DNA of 5,033 nucleotides. Source: Clostridia bacterium. GTDB taxonomy: Bacteria > Bacillota > Clostridia > RUG12999. The notes under the pieces are model-generated. The model was not told where the DNA came from. It saw only the letters and a program-made list of their open reading frames with translations, and did no database searches. How positions within the stretch are numbered: the first letter of the stretch is position 1; every line of letters starts with the position of its first letter. This document shows, piece by piece, positions 1 through 5,033 of this stretch. The position numbers were made by a program, and so were the translations under genes. The stretch lies in contig JAFVVU010000067.1 of assembly GCA_017502065.1 (NCBI GenBank), positions 1-5,033 of the forward strand, in the 5' to 3' direction.

Positions 1-30
1 AAAGTACAAAATCATACCTAATGAGCCCAT
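1..30 (-). CDS. 5' end of a leftward gene, product unknown (partial)
   Basis: Only the first ten codons are in the window, reading MGSLGMILYF; the rest lies beyond the left edge. The ATG at 30-28 is preceded, seven bases away, by a strong ribosome binding site (AAAGGTGG on the minus strand, 45-38), and a plausible sigma-A promoter lies just upstream (90-62). That combination, rather than the reading frame itself, supports a real gene. The visible residues are mostly hydrophobic, which would fit the start of a signal peptide or first membrane helix, but ten residues cannot decide this and no family can be named. It is transcribed divergently from the gene at 180-683, so the two share an intergenic control region. 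Confidence 0.6.
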   Translation of the reverse strand, partial: MGSLGMILYF

Positions 31-37
31 TTGTCTT

Positions 38-45
38 CCACCTTT
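38..45 (-). promoter_or_regulatory. ribosome binding site of the leftward edge gene
   Basis: The minus strand reads AAAGGTGG, which differs from the ideal AAAGGAGG at one base and sits seven bases before the ATG at 30-28. It is the main evidence that a gene begins at the left edge. Confidence 0.65.
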
Positions 46-61
46 CAAATATAATAATACT

Positions 62-90
62 ATTATAACCTTTATTTACTAAATAATCAA
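62..90 (-). promoter_or_regulatory. predicted sigma-A promoter for the leftward edge gene
   Basis: On the minus strand, a -35 box TTGATT (90-85, four of six consensus bases) is separated by 17 bp from a perfect -10 box TATAAT (67-62). Transcription would begin near position 55, giving a leader of about 25 bases with the ribosome binding site inside it. The surroundings are very AT-rich, so a chance match is possible, but the exact spacing and the gene start downstream support it. Confidence 0.55.
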
Positions 91-118
91 GTCTTTTTTC
101 ATATTATCTCGTAACGTG

Positions 119-147
119 TTGACGTATTTAAAATTTAGTGATAAAAT
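119..147 (+). promoter_or_regulatory. predicted sigma-A promoter, extended -10, for the gene at 180
   Basis: A -35 box TTGACG (119-124, five of six) is followed after 17 bp by TAAAAT (142-147, five of six), with a TG one base before the -10 (139-140) forming an extended -10. Transcription would start near 154, about 26 bases before the ATG at 180. The GTG at 138 lies inside this promoter and so is unlikely to be a start codon. The promoter is back to back with the leftward one at 62-90. Confidence 0.7.
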
Positions 148-167
148 CTCATAAAGAGATATTTTAT

Positions 168-172
168 AGGAG
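168..172 (+). promoter_or_regulatory. ribosome binding site that fixes the start at 180
   Basis: AGGAG sits seven bases before the ATG at 180. It selects this ATG over the in-frame GTG at 138, which has no ribosome binding site and lies within the promoter. Confidence 0.75.
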
Positions 173-179
173 TGATGTT

Positions 180-683
180 ATGAAAAAGGATTCAGCAAGA
201 GATTACATTATTGAGGCATTCCGCCTGTATTCCCGATTGGGAGAGCCGGAGGCAGAAAAGGTGCGTGAGAAGATATATCTTTATTCCATCACAAGCAGGC
301 GCAAGAGCGAAGTTTCTTCCGGGACGGGACATATTTCCAAACCAACAGAGGCGGCGGCAATAAATGCCGATAAAACACTCAGGCACTACCGCAGTGAGCT
401 TATGGATATTGATGCTGCCTGCAAAACTGTAGAGGCACTCGGGAAGAAATACCGCGGTTATGATGCGGCACAGGTGCTGCGCGATATTTATTTTAAAAAT
501 GCGCATCTCCCATTAAAAAAAGCGGATATTCAGTCAAGAGTAACAAGTGCATCAATTAAAAACCACATCAGCGAAAGCACCGCATACCGTATACTAAAAT
601 CGGCACGTGAAATTTTTGCATATCACCGCGGACTTACCATCCCAAACGATGCTTACGCATCACTTGAAGAAATTGTCAGCTGA
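180..683 (+). CDS. Hypothetical protein with a C-terminal helix-turn-helix-like region
   Basis: I do not recognise the family of this 167-residue protein. It is charged, apparently soluble, and lacks a signal peptide or membrane segment. The N-terminal part (about 1-40) looks helical, followed by a low-complexity Ser/Gly/Thr-rich linker near 43-58. From about residue 75 to 150 it looks like a helical DNA-binding module: a helix around 78-107, a short loop, then a segment (about 113-148) ending in HISESTAYRILKSAREIF, which resembles the recognition helix of sigma region 4-like proteins and of phage late-gene activators such as ArpU/RinA. That similarity is by eye only. The start at 180 is set by AGGAG seven bases upstream. 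The gene is divergent from the left-edge gene and could regulate it, but this is inference. No terminator is visible between its stop and the next promoter at 689, so some read-through into the lipoprotein gene is likely. Confidence 0.8.
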   Translation: MKKDSARDYIIEAFRLYSRLGEPEAEKVREKIYLYSITSRRKSEVSSGTGHISKPTEAAAINADKTLRHYRSELMDIDAACKTVEALGKKYRGYDAAQVLRDIYFKNAHLPLKKADIQSRVTSASIKNHISESTAYRILKSAREIFAYHRGLTIPNDAYASLEEIVS

Positions 684-688
684 AAATA

Positions 689-717
689 TTTACTTTTCCG
701 ACAAATTATGATATAAT
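689..717 (+). promoter_or_regulatory. predicted sigma-A promoter, extended -10, for the DUF3048 lipoprotein gene
   Basis: A weak -35 box TTTACT (689-694, four of six) is separated by 17 bp from a perfect TATAAT (712-717), with TG at 709-710 making an extended -10. Transcription would start around 724. The in-frame ATG at 718 directly abuts the -10 and would not be in the transcript, which argues for the later start at 748. The -35 box begins only six bases after the stop of the preceding gene. Confidence 0.7.
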
Positions 718-732
718 ATGAGCATAACTTTT

Positions 733-738
733 AAAAGG
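733..738 (+). promoter_or_regulatory. ribosome binding site that favours the start at 748
   Basis: AAAAGG is followed by a short T-rich spacer and the ATG at 748. The ATG at 739 touches this motif and the ATG at 718 precedes it, so only the ATG at 748 has correct spacing. Confidence 0.65.
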
Positions 739-747
739 ATGATTTTT

Positions 748-1749
748 ATGAAAAAACTTTTTTCAATAATGCTCATAGCAACCGTTTTGTGTAGCTGCTC
801 GCAAACTGTGCCTACAACAGTTACACCATCGGGTCCCCCTGAAGATATTATTACTCCTGAGGCTACATTCTACTCGGAAATAACATCTTCAAAAGAAAGA
901 CCGATTGCTGTTATGATTGATAATGACGAGGAATCAGCAAGACCGCAGGCAGGACTTGAAGATGCATATCTTGTATATGAAATAACCGTTGAGGGTGCGG
1001 CAACAAGATTTATGGCACTGTTTAAAAATTATGATGTTGCAAAGGTTGGTCCCGTACGTTCAGCAAGACATTATTTCCTTGATTATGCACTTGAAAATGA
1101 TGCAATTTATACTCATGCAGGACAAAGTCCGCAAGCCGGCAGAGATATTGCCGCACTGGGCATGATTGATATAAATGGACTAAGCGGTCTTGACGGGCAG
1201 TATTTCCACAGAGATTATACGCATACATCCTCGTGGCACACACTTTATACCGGCACGGACAAGCTTGCTGAGCTTGCAGAGGCAAAAGGTATCCGAAAAG
1301 AATCGGACGAGCTGATTTATAAGTATAACGAGCAGGATACAGAAATTGACGGACAGCCTGCCTCTGAGTTTGCCCTTCCCTATGCACCGTTTTACAGAGT
1401 TACATATGAGTACAATACCGATACGAAAGTTTATGAGCGTTCTATAAACGGCGCACTGCACAAATCACAAAGCGGTGTTACACTTTCTGCAAAAAATGTT
1501 ATTGTTCTTTACATAGATAACTACAACCTTAATGACGGTACGAATGCCGGCAGACAGGAGCTTGACAACATCGGTTCAGGCAAAGGATTTTATATGACAA
1601 ACGGTCAGTATAAACAGATTACGTGGTCCAAATCTTCACGGCGTGCAAAAACCGTTATCAAGGACGAATCCGGTGCAGAAATTACTCTTAACCCCGGCAC
1701 GACATATGTCCAGATTATACCGGAAAGTAAAGCAGTTACAATACGATAA
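748..1749 (+). CDS. DUF3048 domain lipoprotein (YerB-like)
   Basis: A 333-residue predicted surface lipoprotein. The start at 748 gives MKK, a hydrophobic stretch (4-14) and a lipobox-like LCSC with the likely lipidated cysteine at 17; a further Cys at 15, in the -2 position, is unusual. A Thr/Pro-rich tether (about 19-48) follows. The DUF3048 N-terminal domain is recognisable from RPIAVMIDN (51-59), ARPQAGLEDA (64-73), VYEITVEGAATRF (76-88) and the very characteristic GPVRSARHYF (101-110), and runs to about residue 180. The remainder (about 210-330) fits the DUF3048 C-terminal domain, with NVIVLYID near 250-257 and GKGFYMTNGQY near 278-288. Length matches full-length members such as B. subtilis YerB. 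The biochemical role is not established; action at the outer face of the membrane is inferred from the signal sequence. It has its own promoter (689-717) and terminator (1757-1793), so it appears to be a single-gene unit. Confidence 0.92.
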   Translation: MKKLFSIMLIATVLCSCSQTVPTTVTPSGPPEDIITPEATFYSEITSSKERPIAVMIDNDEESARPQAGLEDAYLVYEITVEGAATRFMALFKNYDVAKVGPVRSARHYFLDYALENDAIYTHAGQSPQAGRDIAALGMIDINGLSGLDGQYFHRDYTHTSSWHTLYTGTDKLAELAEAKGIRKESDELIYKYNEQDTEIDGQPASEFALPYAPFYRVTYEYNTDTKVYERSINGALHKSQSGVTLSAKNVIVLYIDNYNLNDGTNAGRQELDNIGSGKGFYMTNGQYKQITWSKSSRRAKTVIKDESGAEITLNPGTTYVQIIPESKAVTIR

Positions 1750-1756
1750 CATAGCA

Positions 1757-1793
1757 AAACTCCGTTTCATAAAGAAGCGGAGTTTGTCTTTTT
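1757..1793 (+). terminator. Rho-independent terminator after the DUF3048 gene
   Basis: AAACTCCGTTTC (1757-1768) pairs with GAAGCGGAGTTT (1774-1785) to form a 12-bp stem with one T-G wobble and a five-base loop ATAAA. A T-rich tail (GTCTTTTT) follows. It starts seven bases after the lipoprotein stop and ends just before the -35 box of the next promoter, cleanly separating the two units. Confidence 0.88.
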
Positions 1794-1799
1794 ATGATA

Positions 1800-1828
1800 T
1801 TGACACGTGACAAAAAATGTTATATAAT
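1800..1828 (+). promoter_or_regulatory. perfect-consensus sigma-A promoter of the three-gene operon
   Basis: TTGACA (1800-1805) and TATAAT (1823-1828) both match consensus at six of six positions and are separated by exactly 17 bp. Transcription would start near 1835, giving a leader of about 50 bases to the ATG at 1886. The match implies a strong, housekeeping-type promoter unless a repressor acts on it. An in-frame ATG at 1817 falls inside the spacer and cannot be used from this transcript. Confidence 0.85.
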
Positions 1829-1871
1829 GTAAGTTACCTATTAAATAATGTTGAGAAACAATTAGCAAGAA

Positions 1872-1877
1872 AGAAGG
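1872..1877 (+). promoter_or_regulatory. ribosome binding site that fixes the start at 1886
   Basis: AGAAGG lies eight bases before the ATG at 1886. Together with the promoter at 1800-1828 it rules out the ATG at 1817 as start. Confidence 0.65.
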
Positions 1878-1885
1878 CTAAACAA

Positions 1886-2503
1886 ATGAAAAACGAAAAA
1901 CTGAGCAGCTCATTATTCGGATACAGCAAAAAAGCTGTGCACGAATACTTAGCTGAAATGAGCACAAAATCTGAAGAAGAGCTTAACAAATACGCCGGTG
2001 AAGTTAAATCCGCGCAGGATGAAATAGAATCTTTAAAAGCCGAAAACAAAAAAGGTGCCGCCGAAATTGCAAAACTTCGCGAGCGCATTGAAGATAACGA
2101 CATCTTAAACAAACAGTATATGAAAGAAATCGGCGACGCAAAAGCTGAACTTGCACGTCTTACAGAAATGGTTAAAAACCTTACTGACGAAAAGAATGCA
2201 CTTTCTGCAAGCCTTTCAGCTATTGAAGCTGAAAAAGCCGCTATTTCCGCAGCTCTTATCAGCGCACGTCAGAAAGCTGACAGCATTGTTGAAGGCGCTA
2301 AAATGGAAGCTGATGATGTTATGCAGAAGCTTGCAATCGAACGCGAAGAACAGCTTCGTATTGCGGCAATTGATATGGAAAATGCAAAAGCTGCAATCAA
2401 CAAAACAACAGGCGAACTTGTTTCGCTTAAACAGGAAGTTATTGCCGCTATGAACAAGTATAAAAGCGAGCTTGAATACATAATATCTGAATATAAAATG
2501 TAA
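1886..2503 (+). CDS. DivIVA-like coiled-coil protein
   Basis: A 205-residue, highly charged, Ala/Glu/Lys-rich protein without a signal peptide or membrane helix. The N-terminus has SSLFGYSKKAVHEYLAEM (8-25), matching the start of DivIVA/GpsB-type proteins, in which an F-x-GY-x3-VD-x-YL-like segment leads into the coiled coil. A long predicted coiled coil covers most of residues 28-180. The segment ARQKADSIVEGAKMEADDVM (127-146) matches the Ala-rich heptads seen in DivIVA C-terminal regions. DivIVA-family proteins bind curved membrane at poles or septa and recruit partners; whether this one does so is unknown, and it could instead be a DivIVA-like scaffold with another role. The start at 1886 is chosen by ribosome binding site and promoter position. 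It is the first gene of an operon; the regulator gene follows after 14 bases. Confidence 0.82.
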   Translation: MKNEKLSSSLFGYSKKAVHEYLAEMSTKSEEELNKYAGEVKSAQDEIESLKAENKKGAAEIAKLRERIEDNDILNKQYMKEIGDAKAELARLTEMVKNLTDEKNALSASLSAIEAEKAAISAALISARQKADSIVEGAKMEADDVMQKLAIEREEQLRIAAIDMENAKAAINKTTGELVSLKQEVIAAMNKYKSELEYIISEYKM

Positions 2504-2507
2504 AGGA
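2502..2507 (+). promoter_or_regulatory. ribosome binding site of the Lrp-family gene, overlapping the upstream stop
   Basis: AAAGGA begins within the TAA stop (2501-2503) of the DivIVA-like gene and lies ten bases before the ATG at 2518. The overlap supports co-transcription and possibly translational coupling. Confidence 0.65.
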
Positions 2508-2517
2508 ATGATGCCAG

Positions 2518-3006
2518 ATGGCACTTAGCGAAAAAATTCTTAAAATTCTTGATGATAACTGCAAAATGACACCGAAACAGATTGCTTCGATGCTTGGCAG
2601 TGATGAAGATACAGTTGCAAAAACAATTGCTGACCTTGAAGATAAAGGTATTCTCCTTGGTTATAACGCTATGATTAACTGGGATAAAACCGATTCCGAC
2701 AAGGTTACAGCTCTTATCGACCTTCGTGTTACACCGCAGCGTGGCGAGGGCTTTGACAAGGTTGCAGAAAGAATATACAAATATCCGCAGGTACGTTCCG
2801 TGTACCTTACATCAGGCGGATACGACCTTATGGTTATAATTGAAGGTTCCGACATGAAAAGCATTGCTCTTTTTGTTGCTGAAACACTTTCCACAATGGA
2901 ACACGTAATAAGCACAACAACTCATTTTGTGCTTAAGAAATACAAAGACCACGGCGTTGTTTTTGAAAACGATGAAGTGGACGACAGGCAGGTGATTACG
3001 CTGTGA
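2518..3006 (+). CDS. Lrp/AsnC-family transcriptional regulator
   Basis: A 162-residue protein with the two-domain plan of the Lrp/AsnC family. Residues 4-48 form the winged helix-turn-helix: SEKILKIL, then MTPKQIASMLGSDEDTVAKT as the two HTH helices, then IADLEDKGILLGY leading into the wing. Residues about 62-142 form the RAM ligand-binding and oligomerisation domain, with VTALIDLRVTP as the first strand and SGGYDLMVIIEG (99-110) as the characteristic Gly-x-Tyr-Asp turn. The final acidic tail (about 148-162) lies outside the domain. Family members usually sense an amino acid and often control neighbouring amino-acid genes. Its stop overlaps the aminotransferase start by four bases, which makes that gene and the operon promoter the obvious candidate targets. 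The pair resembles AlaR/AlaT (YugG/YugH) of B. subtilis; orthology is inferred from gene order and general similarity only. Confidence 0.93.
   Translation: MALSEKILKILDDNCKMTPKQIASMLGSDEDTVAKTIADLEDKGILLGYNAMINWDKTDSDKVTALIDLRVTPQRGEGFDKVAERIYKYPQVRSVYLTSGGYDLMVIIEGSDMKSIALFVAETLSTMEHVISTTTHFVLKKYKDHGVVFENDEVDDRQVITL
2990..2995 (+). promoter_or_regulatory. ribosome binding site for the GTG start of the aminotransferase
   Basis: AGGTGA, within the end of the regulator gene, lies seven bases before the GTG at 3003. No in-frame ATG occurs until residue 29, which would remove conserved N-terminal sequence, so GTG is the start. Confidence 0.7.
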
Positions 3007-4163
3007 ACATAAACGATGTTATTTCAACTCGTGCAGCGTCAATTCCACCGTCAGGCATAAGAAAATTCTTTGACATTGTTTCCGAAATGAAAGACGCTAT
3101 TTCACTTGGCGTTGGCGAACCGGACTTTGTTACTCCCTGGCATATAAGAGAATCGGGTATTTATTCTCTTGAAAAAGGAAGTACCCACTATTCTTCAAAT
3201 ACAGGTGTTTTAGAACTGCGTCAGGAAATTTCAAAATATCTTACAAGAAAGTTTGATATTGAATACGATCCGACAAACCAGATTATTGTAACCGTTGGCG
3301 GCAGTGAAGCTATTGATATTGCAATGCGTGCGGTTATAAATCCGGGCGATGAGGTTCTTATTCCCGAACCGTCATTCGTTTGCTATAAACCATGTACGGT
3401 TCTTGCAGGCGGTGTGCCTGTGCCGATTACAACTACGGCTGAAGATAACTTCAAGCTTACTCCGGAAGCTCTTAAAGCGGCAATTACACCAAAAACAAAG
3501 CTCCTTGTTCTTCCCTATCCGAACAACCCGACAGGCGGCGTAATGGAAAAAGAAGACCTTGAAAAAATTGCGGCAATTTTAAGAGAAACAAACATCGTTG
3601 TTTTATCCGACGAAATTTATGCTGAACTTACATACGGACACAAACACGTTTCTATCGCATCCTTACCGGGAATGTATGAAAGAACTGTTATTATAAGCGG
3701 TTTTTCAAAAGCCTATGCAATGACAGGCTGGAGACTTGGTTATGTAACCGGTCCGAAAGAGCTTATTTCCGTAATGCTGAAAATTCACCAGTACGCAATC
3801 ATGTGTGCACCTACAACAAGCCAGTATGCGGCTATTGATGCACTGCGCAATGGTGATGAAGATATTGACTATATGCGTGAGGAATATGATAACAGACGAC
3901 GTCTTGTTATAAAATCATTTAACGAAATGGGACTTGACTGTTTTGAAGCAACGGGCGCATTTTATGTGTTCCCGAGCATCAAATCAACAGGAATGACATC
4001 ACAGGATTTCTGCGAAAAACTTCTTAAGGATCAGAAGGTTGCTGTTGTTCCGGGTGATGCATTCGGCGACAGCGGCGAAGGTCATATCCGTGCATCGTAC
4101 TGTTATTCAATTAAAAACCTCACAACTGCACTTGAACGAATTGACAGATTTATCAATAAATAA
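3003..4163 (+). CDS. PLP-dependent aminotransferase, class I/II (AlaT/AspB-like)
   Basis: A complete 386-residue fold-type I aminotransferase that moves an amino group between an amino acid and a 2-oxo acid in the cytoplasm. Visible active-site features are GVGEPDF (36-42), the cofactor-phosphate loop VGGSEAID (98-105), YPNNPTGG with the PLP-contacting Asn175, LSDEIYAELTY with Asp203 (pairs with the pyridine nitrogen) and Tyr206, SGFSKAYAMTGWRLGY with the Schiff-base Lys236 and Arg244, and HIRASY with the substrate-carboxylate Arg363. No key residue is missing. Substrate choice cannot be read from sequence; the adjacent Lrp-type gene points to the B. subtilis YugH/AlaT alanine transaminase type, with aspartate or aromatic transaminases as alternatives. 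Translation starts at GTG, overlapping the regulator stop as GTGA (3003-3006), which implies translational coupling. Its TAA stop lies within the stem of the shared terminator. Confidence 0.96.
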   Translation: MNINDVISTRAASIPPSGIRKFFDIVSEMKDAISLGVGEPDFVTPWHIRESGIYSLEKGSTHYSSNTGVLELRQEISKYLTRKFDIEYDPTNQIIVTVGGSEAIDIAMRAVINPGDEVLIPEPSFVCYKPCTVLAGGVPVPITTTAEDNFKLTPEALKAAITPKTKLLVLPYPNNPTGGVMEKEDLEKIAAILRETNIVVLSDEIYAELTYGHKHVSIASLPGMYERTVIISGFSKAYAMTGWRLGYVTGPKELISVMLKIHQYAIMCAPTTSQYAAIDALRNGDEDIDYMREEYDNRRRLVIKSFNEMGLDCFEATGAFYVFPSIKSTGMTSQDFCEKLLKDQKVAVVPGDAFGDSGEGHIRASYCYSIKNLTTALERIDRFINK

Positions 4164-4199
4164 AAAAGAGTGGTTTTAAACCACTCTTTTTTATTTATT
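4155..4199. terminator. bidirectional Rho-independent terminator between convergent genes
   Basis: A perfect 22-bp inverted repeat (4155-4176 and 4178-4199) is centred on T4177. The GC-containing core GAGTGG/CCACTC is flanked by A-runs on the left and T-runs on the right, so on either strand the hairpin is followed by a U-rich tail. The stop codons of the aminotransferase (4161-4163) and of the leftward SLH gene (4195-4197) both lie within the repeat. Confidence 0.92.
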
Positions 4200-5033
4200 T
4201 CCAGTTAAGTATTCTATCCATAATAACTGCCGCTTCTGCTCTTGTAGTATTGCCAAGAGGATTGATCGTTCCGTCGGCATTTCCTTTAACTATTCCTTCC
4301 GTTACCATGCCTGTTATTCCTTCACGGGCATAGTCTGCGATGAGACCTGCGTCGGAGAATGCATCAAGTTTTGATGTATCGAGGTTCATTTCTTTTACAA
4401 GCTTCATACCACGTGTACAGATAATCATAAGGTCCTGACGGGAAATCGGTGCATCGGGGTTATATTTATTATCGCCTACACCGTTTAATATACCGAGTGC
4501 TTTACCTATAGCAATTTCTTTTGCGTAAGTATAGCTGTTGTCAACGTCTGCAAAGGTATCAGTAGAGTCCGCTGTAATACCGAGTGTTCTTATAAGATAC
4601 CCTGCAAAATCTGCTCTTGTGATGTTCTTTTCAGGAGAATATTTATGAAGACCTGTATCATTTCCTATGTCCATTTCTTCAATTGTTGCAATGGCATTTT
4701 TTGCCCAACCGAAGTTCTGCAAATCATCATATTTTGTGCCTTTAAGAGTGCTGAAATCTGCATTGGTATCAATTTTAAAGAGTGTTGCTGCATTTGCATC
4801 AATCGTTGCTTCAAACACGCCGTTACCTGTTACTGTCTGCGGTGTACTGTCGTTATCTGCAACTGTTGCAGTAAAGTCGCCTACCACGATACTTCCATCA
4901 TATGATGTAAGCGGAATACTTACCGGTGTTGCTTCTTTTTCTTCGTGATTTAACACAAGAAGATAAAGCTGACCGTCTTTTACATATGCCTTATACCAAT
5001 ATTTATCAGGCACATTATAAGAAAGATACAGTC
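4195..5033 (-). CDS. SLH-domain surface protein, C-terminal part (partial; 5' end outside window)
   Basis: The frame is open to the right edge, so the start is beyond 5033; the GTG at 5013-5011 is internal, not a start. Of 278 visible residues, about 10-87 form a beta-rich domain (YWYKAYVKDGQLYLLVLNHE, then IPLTSYDGSIVVGDFTATV, ending AATLFKI). This resembles small beta-sandwich modules at the C-terminal side of glycoside hydrolase catalytic domains; that is an impression, not an assignment. Three SLH repeats follow at about 102-151, 159-209 and 223-275, with signatures ITRADFAGYLIRTLGI, ISRQDLMIICTRGMKL and TTRAEAAVIMDRIL. Three tandem C-terminal SLH repeats typically anchor exported proteins to secondary cell-wall polymer, so the whole is probably an extracellular, wall-bound enzyme or structural protein. 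It converges on the aminotransferase operon and shares its terminator. Confidence 0.93.
   Translation of the reverse strand, partial: LYLSYNVPDKYWYKAYVKDGQLYLLVLNHEEKEATPVSIPLTSYDGSIVVGDFTATVADNDSTPQTVTGNGVFEATIDANAATLFKIDTNADFSTLKGTKYDDLQNFGWAKNAIATIEEMDIGNDTGLHKYSPEKNITRADFAGYLIRTLGITADSTDTFADVDNSYTYAKEIAIGKALGILNGVGDNKYNPDAPISRQDLMIICTRGMKLVKEMNLDTSKLDAFSDAGLIADYAREGITGMVTEGIVKGNADGTINPLGNTTRAEAAVIMDRILNWK

Noticed and set aside
50..67. Seven-base inverted repeat TATAATA with a four-base spacer, near the leftward -10 box
   Set aside because: It is made only of A and T in a very AT-rich region and includes the -10 box itself, so a chance palindrome is more likely than an operator.
192..506. 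Minus-strand open frame of 104 codons within the gene at 180-683
   Set aside because: It overlaps a gene with a good promoter and ribosome binding site, shows no recognisable domain, and has no start signals of its own.
1801..1816. CACGTG palindrome and repeated TGACA inside the operon promoter, considered as a binding site for the Lrp-type regulator
   Set aside because: A six-base palindrome overlapping a -35 box is too short to support an operator, and no second copy is seen nearby.
1835..1885. Possible riboswitch or attenuator in the operon leader
   Set aside because: The leader is only about 50 bases, AT-rich, without a stable hairpin or terminator-like structure.
1834..2524. Several long open frames on the minus strand and in another plus frame across the DivIVA-like gene
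   Set aside because: They are by-products of the repetitive Ala/Glu/Lys codons of the coiled coil; their translations are low-complexity Ser/Phe/Leu-rich and match no family.
4645..4948. Two plus-strand open frames inside the SLH gene
   Set aside because: They are antisense to a region with clear SLH repeats and a beta-rich domain, and neither has a convincing ribosome binding site or family match.

Overview
The window looks like chromosomal DNA from a low-to-moderate-GC Gram-positive bacterium of the class Clostridia, probably a gut-type relative of the Oscillospiraceae or Ruminococcaceae. The basis is AT-rich intergenic DNA, near-consensus sigma-A promoters (often with an extended -10), strong AGGAGG-type ribosome binding sites, a DivIVA-like protein, a DUF3048/YerB-type lipoprotein and an S-layer-homology (SLH) protein. 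The genus assignment is inference only.

Layout. (1) Positions 1-30 hold the first ten codons of a leftward gene that runs off the edge, with its own ribosome binding site and promoter. (2) Divergent to it, a rightward gene (180-683) encodes a 167-residue protein of no recognised family with a C-terminal helix-turn-helix-like segment. (3) A separate promoter drives a DUF3048 lipoprotein (748-1749) that ends in a clear hairpin terminator. (4) A perfect-consensus promoter (TTGACA, 17 bp, TATAAT) starts a three-gene operon: a DivIVA-like coiled-coil protein (1886-2503), an Lrp/AsnC-family regulator (2518-3006) and a class I/II PLP-dependent aminotransferase (3003-4163, start overlapping the regulator stop). 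(5) A 22-bp perfect inverted repeat acts as a shared bidirectional terminator and contains the stop codons of both flanking genes. (6) Converging from the right edge is the C-terminal part of an exported protein with a beta-rich domain followed by three SLH repeats (4195 to beyond 5033).

How the genes work together. The regulator and aminotransferase form a translationally coupled pair that resembles the AlaR/AlaT (YugG/YugH) pair of Bacillus subtilis, so local control of an amino-acid transamination step, possibly alanine synthesis, is the most likely role. The DivIVA-like gene at the head of the same transcript is an unexpected partner. The lipoprotein and the SLH protein are separate envelope-associated transcription units.

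For the three rightward units with visible promoters, the longest open reading frame begins inside the promoter, so the shorter starts given here are better supported. I saw no mobile element, CRISPR array, tRNA, rRNA or riboswitch. I did not find convincing evidence of a new multi-gene system; the most open items are the unrecognised helix-turn-helix protein and the DivIVA-like/Lrp/aminotransferase operon.
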